A DNA stretch of 10,940 bases, taken from positions 13,194 to 24,133 of the forward strand of contig JAESSH010000045.1 of NCBI GenBank assembly GCA_016764205.1, read 5' to 3'. The translations under genes were made by a program, and so were the position numbers. Every line of letters begins with the position of its first letter. Position 1 is the stretch's first letter. Shown one piece after another: positions 1 to 7,153 of the stretch. Origin of the DNA: Sulfurimonas sp. GTDB lineage: Bacteria; Campylobacterota; Campylobacteria; Campylobacterales; Sulfurimonadaceae. The notes below the pieces were generated by a model. The model worked only from the letters and a program-made list of their open reading frames with translations. It had not been told where the DNA came from and did not search any database.

Positions 1-3000
1 GATTCTGCACCAAGAAGAGCAGCTTTGACAACATCTAAACCAGTCTTTAATCCACCATCTGTTTGAAGTTCCACAAGTGAGCGAAGATTATTTGCCTTGA
101 GTGCATTATGTGCTTCACTTAAACCAATTTCCCATGGATTTCCTGCAAATTTGATAGAAGTCAAAGGAGCAGCTCCTGTCCCACCATCACCACCTGAAAT
201 AATAATTTTATCTGCATATGCTTTAGTAACACCGGCTGCAATTGTTCCAACACCTATGGTTGAAACGAGTTTTACAGCTACGCGTGCCTTAGGATTTACT
301 TGTTTACAGTCAAAAATCAACTGTGCTAAATCTTCAATCGAATAGATATCATGATGTGGTGGTGGTGAAATTAATGTAACGCCTGGAACAGTATGACGAA
401 GCTTACCAATTAAGGCACTTACCTTGTGTCCTGGTAGTTGTCCACCTTCACCTGGTTTAGCACCTTGGGCTACTTTAATCTGAATTTCATCAGCTGAACG
501 AAGATATGCTGGTGTTACACCAAACCTTCCTGATGCAATTTGTTTAATTTTTGAAACACGTTCCGTGCCAAATCTATCCTTATCTTCTCCACCCTCACCC
601 GAGTTTGATTGTCCACCGATTCTATTCATCGCAATGGCAATTGTTTCATGTGCTTCAGGAGAAATAGAACCCAAACTCATAGCAGCCGATGCAAATCTTT
701 TAAAAATCTCTTCTTTTGGTTCAACCTCAGAAATATCAATAGATTTTTTTCCTGATTTTAAATCAAAGAAATCGCGAATATATTTAAGTCCACGTCCATT
801 TACTATGTTTTTAAGTGTATCAAAGTCTTCTTTTTTTCCACTACGTGCAACAGCATGAATAGCATGAATCACAGCTGGACCAAAATCATGATGTTCTTGC
901 CCTGAATAAAACTTATAATATCCACCAATATTTAATGGAAAAATCTTTTTAAATCCATCTTCAACAAAAGCATCTTTATGATACCTCGTAATTCTTTCAT
1001 CAATATCTTCGTAGTTTAAACCTGCTAGTTCTGAATTTGAATTTACAAAACAATCTTTGACAATTTCATCAGCTAATCCAAGTACATCAAATAAACCTGC
1101 ATTTCTATACGATGCTACTGTAGCAATTCCCATTTTCGACATAATCTTAAGTAAACCGCCGTTAATTGCGCCATGTACTGCCTTAATAGCTTCGCTACAT
1201 TCCATATTTATCACATTAGATACTTCAATTTTCTCTACTGCTGTTGCAAAAAGTAAGTTAGGATAAATTGCAGATGCTCCATATCCAATAAGAACTGCTG
1301 CCGAGTGACTATCAACAACCTCACCTGTAATACAAATTATTGAAGTAAGGTGACGAATTTTTTCTTCAAGTAAGGCTATGTTTAAACGCCCAACAACCAT
1401 AGCCATTGGTATAATTTTATTTTCACTAGAGAACTCAAAGTCATCTAAGATAATTATTCTTGTTCCATCATTTTTAACCGAAGATATTACTTTTGACACT
1501 AAACTATCAAGTGAAGCTTTTAAAGAATTTGTATAAGCCGTAGAAAATGTTGTGTTATGATAAAAAGCTTGATAACGTGGTGATTTTTTATCTCCAAAAG
1601 ATTTTAATACATCAAGTTTTTCTCTTGTAATAATTGGAGAAATTGATTTTAATCTATGTGCATGTGATGGAATCTCATCTAAAATATTATGCACTTCGCC
1701 AAAGCCTGTATTTAAACTCATTACAACTTTTTCGCGAATCGAATCAATAGGTGGATTTGTAACTTGCGCAAATTTTTGTTTAAAATAATCTGTAAAACAT
1801 CTTTGTTTACTTGAAAATGCTGCAAGAGGAGTATCATCGCCCATAGAACCAACAGCCTCTTTTGAGTCAATTATCATCGGTTCAATAACTTGTTCCACTA
1901 TTTCTTGTGTAATATTAAAATATCTTTGTCGTTTAACAAAATTTTCACGTGAAAACTCACACTTTGTTTCATACTGAACTTCAACATGTTCTTGAAGGTA
2001 AATCATATGCTCATTTAACCACTTCATATACGGGTTTGATGATTTTAAATAATCGTTAATTTCTTTATTTTTAAGTATTTTACCAAACTTTAAATCAAGC
2101 CCTAGCATTTCGCCAGACTGAAGACGACCACGCTCTTTTATATTTTCTTCTGCAATATCTACAACACCATATTCTGAAGCAATCAAAAGGTTATCATCCT
2201 TTGTGATAATATATTTAGAAGGACGTAGACCATTTCTATCTAATACACAGCCAATATAACGACCATCTGTTACAGCAAGTGCTGCTGGTCCATCCCATGC
2301 TTCAAATACTGTTGAGTGGTATTCATAAAAGGCACGAAGTTGTGGGTCCATATGCGGAGCATTTTGCCAAGCAGATGGAATAACAGCACGTACCGCTTTA
2401 AAAAAATCCATGCCATTTACAATTAAAAATTCAAAAAAGTTATCTGCTGATGCAGAGTCTGATGAATCAAGTTGTAAGATAGGTAATATTCTTTGTATTT
2501 CTTCGTCTGTAAAAACTTCAGATTTTATTGATTCTGATTTTATCATTACGTTTAAACGATTTCCCTCTACTGAGTTAATCTCACCATTGTGAGCAACTGC
2601 GCGAAATGGTTGTGCTAGTCTCCATTCAGGAAGTGTATTTGTAGAAAATCTTTGATGGAAAAGTGAAAAAGAAATTTGAAATGTTGGGTCTTGTAAATCT
2701 TTATAAAATTCCTTAATATGCGTAGGCATTACAAGCCCTTTATAAGAAAGAACCTTTGAGGACATTGATGCTATATAAAAATCTCTATCTTCTATAAGTT
2801 TATGTTCTACTTCTTTTCGAGAAAGGTAAAGCAGTGCATCAAAACGCGTAGTTGCCATAATAGAGTTTGGGGTAATAATCATTTGTACAATATTAGGTAG
2901 CGTTGCTATTGCCTGATCTCCAAGCGCATTTATGTCAATATCTACATCACGAATAAGCACTACCTTAAGGTCATTGTTCACACAAATATCTTCCATAGTT

Positions 3001-3293
3001 TTTAAATGATCTCTATCTTTTGTAAATATTGATGCCACGCCAAACTGTGAAGGAAGTTCAACACCACTTTGCGATGCAACTTTTTTTATAAATTCCTCTG
3101 GCATTGAAAGGAGCAAACCACTACCATCTCCAGTTTTTCCATCTGCTGCTACTGCACCACGGTGCATCATTCTCTCCAATGCTGTAACCGCGTCATCTAA
3201 AACCTTGCGTGATGCCTTGTTTTTTATATTGGCAACAAGACCAAAACCACAGTTATCTTTAAATGATCTCAATAAATCATGATGTTTAATCAT
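1..3293 (-). CDS. gltB: Glutamate synthase (NADPH) large subunit, 3' end cut off by the window edge
   Basis: GltB takes the amide nitrogen from glutamine and passes ammonia through an internal tunnel to 2-oxoglutarate, giving two glutamates; electrons come from the small subunit GltD. The minus-strand frame is open for 1097 codons (the family is about 1480-1500 residues). The start is ATG at 3293-3291, preceded by a GGGAG ribosome binding site. The class II amidotransferase nucleophile is Cys15 in DNCGFG, so a 14-residue propeptide would be removed. HNGEIN lies at 235-238 onward. The FMN/2-oxoglutarate domain shows GGQSNSGEGGED (893-904), PGEGGQLPGHKV (947-958) and GGDGGTGAAP (1034-1043). The frame ends at LLGAE, just before the expected three cysteines of the 3Fe-4S cluster; those and the C-terminal beta-helix domain lie outside the window. 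I see no frameshift. A gltD partner may follow downstream, beyond the edge. Confidence 0.97.
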   Translation of the reverse strand, partial: MIKHHDLLRSFKDNCGFGLVANIKNKASRKVLDDAVTALERMMHRGAVAADGKTGDGSGLLLSMPEEFIKKVASQSGVELPSQFGVASIFTKDRDHLKTMEDICVNNDLKVVLIRDVDIDINALGDQAIATLPNIVQMIITPNSIMATTRFDALLYLSRKEVEHKLIEDRDFYIASMSSKVLSYKGLVMPTHIKEFYKDLQDPTFQISFSLFHQRFSTNTLPEWRLAQPFRAVAHNGEINSVEGNRLNVMIKSESIKSEVFTDEEIQRILPILQLDSSDSASADNFFEFLIVNGMDFFKAVRAVIPSAWQNAPHMDPQLRAFYEYHSTVFEAWDGPAALAVTDGRYIGCVLDRNGLRPSKYIITKDDNLLIASEYGVVDIAEENIKERGRLQSGEMLGLDLKFGKILKNKEINDYLKSSNPYMKWLNEHMIYLQEHVEVQYETKCEFSRENFVKRQRYFNITQEIVEQVIEPMIIDSKEAVGSMGDDTPLAAFSSKQRCFTDYFKQKFAQVTNPPIDSIREKVVMSLNTGFGEVHNILDEIPSHAHRLKSISPIITREKLDVLKSFGDKKSPRYQAFYHNTTFSTAYTNSLKASLDSLVSKVISSVKNDGTRIIILDDFEFSSENKIIPMAMVVGRLNIALLEEKIRHLTSIICITGEVVDSHSAAVLIGYGASAIYPNLLFATAVEKIEVSNVINMECSEAIKAVHGAINGGLLKIMSKMGIATVASYRNAGLFDVLGLADEIVKDCFVNSNSELAGLNYEDIDERITRYHKDAFVEDGFKKIFPLNIGGYYKFYSGQEHHDFGPAVIHAIHAVARSGKKEDFDTLKNIVNGRGLKYIRDFFDLKSGKKSIDISEVEPKEEIFKRFASAAMSLGSISPEAHETIAIAMNRIGGQSNSGEGGEDKDRFGTERVSKIKQIASGRFGVTPAYLRSADEIQIKVAQGAKPGEGGQLPGHKVSALIGKLRHTVPGVTLISPPPHHDIYSIEDLAQLIFDCKQVNPKARVAVKLVSTIGVGTIAAGVTKAYADKIIISGGDGGTGAAPLTSIKFAGNPWEIGLSEAHNALKANNLRSLVELQTDGGLKTGLDVVKAALLGAE

Positions 3294-3297
3294 TCTA

Positions 3298-3304
3298 ACT
3301 CCCA
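3298..3304 (-). promoter_or_regulatory. Ribosome binding site of gltB
   Basis: On the minus strand GGGAG precedes the gltB ATG with a spacer of about 5 bases. It supports this ATG, which also leaves the conserved amidotransferase cysteine at residue 15, as the start. Confidence 0.6.
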
Positions 3305-3305
3305 A

Positions 3306-3356
3306 ATTATATGAATTCTTTTATAAATACTACTTATTTAAGCTTTTTTTAATCAA
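3306..3356 (-). promoter_or_regulatory. Candidate promoter region of gltB
   Basis: The minus strand upstream of gltB carries a TTGATT box (3356-3351) and TAGTAT (3332-3327) separated by 18 bases. Further -10-like hexamers follow: TATAAA (3325-3320) and TATAAT (3311-3306). The last would leave almost no leader and would place the ribosome binding site at or before the transcript start, so one of the upstream boxes is more plausible. Campylobacterota sigma-70 promoters have a strong -10 and little -35 conservation, so the exact choice is uncertain in such AT-rich DNA. Confidence 0.35.
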
Positions 3357-3378
3357 ACTTAGTCTATTTAGACAAAGT
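3357..3378. promoter_or_regulatory. 22-bp dyad, possible operator between gltB and recO
   Basis: Arms ACTTAGTCTA and TAGACAAAGT flank a TT centre. Nine of ten arm positions pair, and the inner GTCTA/TAGAC is perfect. It abuts the TTGATT box proposed for gltB and lies upstream of both divergent genes. There is no T-run directly after it on either strand and it is far from any stop codon, so it looks like a protein-binding site and not a terminator. The binding protein is not identifiable from this window. Confidence 0.45.
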
Positions 3379-3388
3379 GAATTGATTA

Positions 3389-3475
3389 TACAATTTAAAG
3401 GTTTAAAGAAGTATTATTTTAGTAGAATTTATAAAAATAATTTACATTATGTGTGTTAAAGAAGCAGGTTAGAAT
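3389..3475 (+). promoter_or_regulatory. Candidate promoter region of recO-alkC
   Basis: Several -10-like hexamers precede recO: TACAAT (3389-3394), TAGAAT (3423-3428), TATAAA (3430-3435) and TAGAAT (3470-3475). None has a good -35 at 16-18 bases. The first three would give leaders of roughly 40-80 nt; the last would start transcription at or within a few bases of the ATG. Some promoter must be here because the upstream gene is divergent, but which box is used cannot be decided from sequence. Confidence 0.35.
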
Positions 3476-3480
3476 AAGAA

Positions 3481-4098
3481 ATGCAAGGTTACATAATAAA
3501 TCTAAACAGAGTTAAAGATGAAGACTTAATAGTAACAATAATATCCAAAGATAGCTTACATACCCTTTATAGATTCTATGGAGCAAGACATGGAGTAATA
3601 AATATAGGCTTCAAAATAGACTACGAAATAGAACAATCATCAAAATCAACAATCCATAGACTTAAAGAAGTTATACATATTGGTTTTAAATGGATGCATG
3701 ATTATGAAAAATTGCGCTTATGGCAAAATTTTCTAACACTGTTTCATAAGCACCTTAAAGATGCTGAAGATATTGGTAGTTTTTATTATGACCTTATTCA
3801 TAATGCTTCTCTTGAGTGGAATCACAAAAATGCAAAAAGAGTCGCCATAGAATCTTATGTAAAGCTTTTAGCACATGAGGGACGACTTCATACACAAAAG
3901 ATATGTTTTTTATGTGCTAAAACAATAGAAGATGATGTTTCACTTATCCGTGCCTTTTTACCAACCCATGCATACTGCACAAAAACTCTTCCTGTCAATT
4001 CTGCTGCACTCAATGAGCTTTTTGTAAACAAATCATCCTTATTTCTTAATGATAAAGAGGTCGATAGACTCTGGCTTGTTTTGCTCGAAGGTTTATAA
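3481..4098 (+). CDS. recO: DNA recombination/repair protein RecO (epsilon-type, short)
   Basis: RecO anneals single strands and helps RecR load RecA onto SSB-coated DNA in the RecFOR/RecOR pathway of gap and break repair, in the cytoplasm. The 205-residue protein begins MQGYIINLNRVKDEDLIV, the N-terminal OB-fold pattern I recognise from Campylobacterota RecO. A mostly helical C-terminal part (about 75-205) contains a CFLC pair (Cys142, Cys145) followed by His163 and Cys166, recalling the zinc site of some RecO proteins. It is shorter than the about 240 residues of enterobacterial RecO, as is usual in this group. ATG 3481 is the first possible start, because an in-frame TAA lies at 3475-3477. 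Only a weak AGG (3466-3468) precedes it. Its stop overlaps the next gene by one base. Confidence 0.85.
   Translation: MQGYIINLNRVKDEDLIVTIISKDSLHTLYRFYGARHGVINIGFKIDYEIEQSSKSTIHRLKEVIHIGFKWMHDYEKLRLWQNFLTLFHKHLKDAEDIGSFYYDLIHNASLEWNHKNAKRVAIESYVKLLAHEGRLHTQKICFLCAKTIEDDVSLIRAFLPTHAYCTKTLPVNSAALNELFVNKSSLFLNDKEVDRLWLVLLEGL
4087..4091 (+). promoter_or_regulatory. Ribosome binding site of alkC inside the recO end
   Basis: GAAGG lies six bases before the ATG at 4098, within the last codons of recO. It decides the start of the downstream gene and, with the TAATG overlap, suggests translational coupling. Confidence 0.6.
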
Positions 4099-5183
4099 TG
4101 GCACCTTTATTAAAAGATTTATATAATGAAATGTACATACAAAAACTATGTAATGCCCTAGAAGAATCCTACACTCCCTTTAAAAAGGATGCGTTTACCT
4201 CCTGTATTTTTAATAAAGAATGGGAGAAAAAAGAATTAAAACAAAGAATGCGATATATTTCTACAAGTCTTGGAATCTATCTACCACAAAACTATAGCCA
4301 GTCCATAGAAATCTTAAAAAAATCCTTTCTTAAACTTCCAGATGGGCTTGGACTTCAAAACATGATTTTTCAAGACTTTGTAGAAGTCTACGGTATGGAT
4401 GATTTTACTACATCTATGTCTGCTCTTGAATGTTTTACTATCAACTCTTCAAGCGAGTTTGCTATACGACAGTTTATTATAAAGTATCCTACAAAAACTA
4501 TGCAACACATATTAGTATGGGCAAGGCATGAGAATCATCACATAAGAAGACTATCCTCTGAAGGATGCCGTCCACGACTTCCATGGGCTATTGCACTTAG
4601 TAGTTTTAAAGAAAATCCACAAGAAATTATAAACATTTTAGAACTACTCAAAAATGATAAAAGTGCCTATGTAATAAAAAGTCTTGCGAATAACCTTAAT
4701 GATATTTCTAAAGATAATCCTGACATAGTTAAAAACTTGGTTCAAGAATGGCTCAAAGAAGACAAAAGAAGAGAGAAGTATTTAAAACATGCCTCTAGAA
4801 CTCTGCTTAAAGCGAGTGATAAGGATATGCTAAATTTATTTGGTTTTACTACTTCTAAAAATATTCACTTAGATAATTTCACAATGAATAATACTGTCAC
4901 AATAGGCAAAAAGTTAAACTTTTCTTTTGCCTTACACGCAGAGGAGTTCTTAGGAAAACTTCGTGTTGAATTTATTATAAGTTTTCTTAGAAAAAACAAT
5001 AAGTACAATAAAAAAGTTTTCCATTTGTCCCAAGGTACATACAAGACTAAATCCCAAGCATTTTCTAAAAGCTACTCATTTAAAAAAATCAGTACACGTT
5101 CTTACTACTCCGGTTTACATGAGCTAAGCATACAAGTAAATGGAAGAGTTTTAATGCGTAAAGAATTTACTCTTCTCTCATGA
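4098..5183 (+). CDS. alkC: AlkC-type DNA alkylation repair glycosylase with C-terminal Ig-like domain
   Basis: Members of the HEAT-like-repeat AlkC/AlkD superfamily cut the N-glycosidic bond of cationic alkylated bases (3-methyladenine; for AlkC also 3-methylcytosine and 1-methyladenine) and start base excision repair without flipping the base. Helical repeats span about residues 1-250. The family signature SSEGCRPRLPW is at 153-163, followed by SLANNLNDISKD (195-206). Glu120, Glu155, Trp163 and Asp202 sit close to the numbering I recall for the active-site residues of the studied AlkC (Glu121, Glu156, Trp164, Asp203), which supports an intact enzyme; that comparison is from memory. Residues about 255-361 are beta-rich, with ISTRSYYSGLHEL at 330-342, and match the Ig-like domain that separates AlkC from AlkD. 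The gene is coupled to recO (TAATG) and its stop overlaps the convergent nspC by 6 bp. Confidence 0.82.
   Translation: MAPLLKDLYNEMYIQKLCNALEESYTPFKKDAFTSCIFNKEWEKKELKQRMRYISTSLGIYLPQNYSQSIEILKKSFLKLPDGLGLQNMIFQDFVEVYGMDDFTTSMSALECFTINSSSEFAIRQFIIKYPTKTMQHILVWARHENHHIRRLSSEGCRPRLPWAIALSSFKENPQEIINILELLKNDKSAYVIKSLANNLNDISKDNPDIVKNLVQEWLKEDKRREKYLKHASRTLLKASDKDMLNLFGFTTSKNIHLDNFTMNNTVTIGKKLNFSFALHAEEFLGKLRVEFIISFLRKNNKYNKKVFHLSQGTYKTKSQAFSKSYSFKKISTRSYYSGLHELSIQVNGRVLMRKEFTLLS
5178..5183. other. Shared palindromic stop site TCATGA of convergent genes
   Basis: The TGA of the plus-strand glycosylase gene (5181-5183) and the TGA of minus-strand nspC (5180-5178) both lie inside the self-complementary hexamer TCATGA. 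No hairpin followed by a T-run is visible around it on either strand, so the two transcripts probably run into each other or end by other means. Confidence 0.9.
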
Positions 5184-6308
5184 TAACCTTTGTTTATAAT
5201 CTTCATATTTAAAAGATTTCACTATTTTTAACTGTCCATCTTTTTTGAGTACGGCTAAAGATGGGAGCTTGACACCATTAAAAGTTGTATTTTTAACAAA
5301 TGTATAATGAATCTGATCTTCAAAAATAATCTTATCTCCAACCTTCAAGGCTTCATCAAAAGAATAGTCTCCCATAATATCCCCTGCGAGACAAGTATTT
5401 CCACCTAGTCTATACGTATATTTTTTCTCATTAGCCTCACCCGCTCCTCTTACCTCTGCTCGGTAAGGCATAGCTAAGGTGTCTGGCATATGTGCCTCTG
5501 CCGATGTATCTAAGATGGCAATGCTCATTCCATTCTCAAACACATCCAAAACAGTAGATACTAAATAACCTACCTCCCAGCCAATAGCTTCTCCCGGTTC
5601 TAAATACACTTGGACATCGTACTTTTGTTTAAATTCTTTGATGATTCGTATAAGCTTCTCTACATCATAATCTTTTTTTGTTATATGATGTCCTCCCCCA
5701 AAATTAATATATTTTAGATGCGAAAAGTACTTTGAAAAATTCTTCTCAAAACTTAAAAGAACTTCTTCTAAGGCATCTACATTTTGCTCACACAAGGCAT
5801 GAAAATTGAAGCCATCTAAATACTCTAAAACACTTGTGTCAAAATTTTTAAATGTAACACCAAGTCGACTATACACGCCACATGGGTTGTATATATCTTT
5901 TGGAGAAGAAGAAACTTCTGGGTTAATGCGTAATGATATCTTGATATTTGGATTAACTTTTTTGACACAGTCCTTGTACTTAAGAAGTTGATTGATTGAA
6001 TTAAATACAATATGGTTAGAGACTCTTGCTATCTCCTCCACATCCTCATCTTTATATGCTGGTGAATATGTATGCACTTCTTTTTTAAACTCTTCGCTTG
6101 CAAGTTTCGCTTCATAAAGACCACTTGCTGTACATCCTTGTAAATATTTAGCTACAAGATCAAATGTACTCCACAGTGCAAAACCCTTCAGTGCAACAAG
6201 AATTTTAGCTCCACTTCTCTTTTGAACACCTGCAAGTATCTTTAAATTCTTCTCTAAAAGTGCTTCTTCACAGATATAACAAGGAGTAACTAGCGTATCA
6301 AAGTTCAT
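5178..6308 (-). CDS. nspC: Carboxynorspermidine/carboxyspermidine decarboxylase
   Basis: This pyridoxal-phosphate enzyme (alanine racemase fold, type III) removes the carboxyl group from carboxynorspermidine or carboxyspermidine, the last step of the S-adenosylmethionine-independent route to norspermidine or spermidine. The 376 residues are full length. The N-terminus TPCYICEEALLEKNL is typical. The likely PLP lysine is Lys41 in ALKGFALW. FNFHALCEQ (167-175) and FGGGHH (203-208) line the barrel, EPGEAIGWE (237-245) binds phosphate and substrate, LDTSAEAHMPD (266-276) is the family hallmark, and CLAGD (306-310) supplies the second-subunit cysteine and aspartate. It is the last gene of the five-gene operon, 4 nt after the HDOD gene, and works directly after the dehydrogenase at 7154-8338. 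In Campylobacter jejuni the same pair makes spermidine, the likely product here. Confidence 0.95.
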   Translation of the reverse strand: MNFDTLVTPCYICEEALLEKNLKILAGVQKRSGAKILVALKGFALWSTFDLVAKYLQGCTASGLYEAKLASEEFKKEVHTYSPAYKDEDVEEIARVSNHIVFNSINQLLKYKDCVKKVNPNIKISLRINPEVSSSPKDIYNPCGVYSRLGVTFKNFDTSVLEYLDGFNFHALCEQNVDALEEVLLSFEKNFSKYFSHLKYINFGGGHHITKKDYDVEKLIRIIKEFKQKYDVQVYLEPGEAIGWEVGYLVSTVLDVFENGMSIAILDTSAEAHMPDTLAMPYRAEVRGAGEANEKKYTYRLGGNTCLAGDIMGDYSFDEALKVGDKIIFEDQIHYTFVKNTTFNGVKLPSLAVLKKDGQLKIVKSFKYEDYKQRLS

Positions 6309-6312
6309 TTAT

Positions 6313-7152
6313 CTATCTCTTGTTTGACTTATCGTATGCTTTTTTAATTCTCTTTGCTACATGCGTAAAATGTTCAGGGTCGAGGTCTAAACTTTGCACA
6401 ACTCTACTTGCTTTTTCTATGGATTCATCTGTTAAGATATTTTTTACATTTACAGCTGTGCGTATCACATCGAGTGTTTCAATATAGTACTCCAGTTTCC
6501 CACTAATATGCTCAGTTTCAATGTCTAAATTTTGTAGCATCTTGACATAAAGAGGTTCTAAGTTCCAATGCTCAAATAATAAACCACTTACATGGTAGGA
6601 GGTTGTACCAAGTAAATCATACTCATAGACTTCAATTTCAGCACACTTTTTCAGTCCATCTTGAAATTCAAGAAGATAAGAACTTTTTAGTATTTCATCT
6701 ACTAGTACGAGCTTACCTGTTTCCATAATCAAGGCTAGAGGTGCTAAAAACTGAGCATGGCGTAAGTCAATTTTAGAATACCACTGCATCATCAAGTTAC
6801 TTTGTACATGGCACATATCATTAAAATCAGCTGGGGAAATATTATAAGCATTTGTTTTTGCAATAAGGTGTTCACGCATTGCATAATTCATAACCAACCC
6901 ATATACAATATTTGTTCCAAATAAGGATACAGCCTGCGCAACAGATGCAATTTTTTTTGAAAACCCATAATAAGGAGCATTAATCATTTTTAAAATATTT
7001 GCAGCTAAGAGTGCATCAGATTCTATTATTCTAACAAGCTTTATAATATCAACATTTTCTGCACCTTCTGCATACAATTTTTTTATTAAAATTGTAGAAT
7101 CTGAGAGTGGGGGTAATGATTCTATGTTTTTTACTAATTCTTCATACTTCAT
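6313..7152 (-). CDS. HDOD-domain signalling protein
   Basis: HDOD proteins share the HD-phosphohydrolase helical fold but lack its metal-binding His-Asp set; they are regarded as non-catalytic signalling or scaffold modules. The domain fills nearly all 279 residues. The start LPPLSDSTILIKKL (13-26) matches the usual LP.L....L opening. IIESDALLAANILKMINAPYYG (42-63) is the core family signature, then IASVAQAVSLFGTNIV (68-83). A later LGTTSYHVSGLLFEHWNL (181-198) keeps the His187, Gly190 and Trp196 positions common in HDOD proteins. No extra domain (GGDEF, EAL, kinase, receiver) is attached, and there are no membrane segments. It sits 1 nt after the dehydrogenase gene and 4 nt before nspC, so it should be co-expressed with both. 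Its partner and signal are unknown. Confidence 0.85.
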   Translation of the reverse strand: MKYEELVKNIESLPPLSDSTILIKKLYAEGAENVDIIKLVRIIESDALLAANILKMINAPYYGFSKKIASVAQAVSLFGTNIVYGLVMNYAMREHLIAKTNAYNISPADFNDMCHVQSNLMMQWYSKIDLRHAQFLAPLALIMETGKLVLVDEILKSSYLLEFQDGLKKCAEIEVYEYDLLGTTSYHVSGLLFEHWNLEPLYVKMLQNLDIETEHISGKLEYYIETLDVIRTAVNVKNILTDESIEKASRVVQSLDLDPEHFTHVAKRIKKAYDKSNKR

Positions 7153-7153
7153 T

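Noticed and set aside
97..1266. Plus-strand open frames at 97-345, 565-858 and 1057-1266
   Set aside because: They lie fully antisense to the conserved gltB coding frame, have no family resemblance and are read-through of its reverse complement.
2410..2592. Plus-strand 60-codon frame
   Set aside because: Antisense to the amidotransferase domain of gltB; no ribosome binding site or recognisable product.
3357..3378. Dyad read as an intrinsic terminator
   Set aside because: The stem is AT-rich, there is no T-run directly following on either strand, and both flanking genes start here; neither ends here.
5806..6010. Two 61-codon frames, one on each strand, inside nspC
   Set aside because: Both overlap the well-conserved barrel region of NspC in other frames and have no independent support.
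6951..6958. Run of eight T in the HDOD gene (also seven T at 3344-3350) as phase-variation tracts
   Set aside because: Campylobacterota phase variation usually uses longer G/C tracts; short A/T runs are common at this base composition and the frame is intact.
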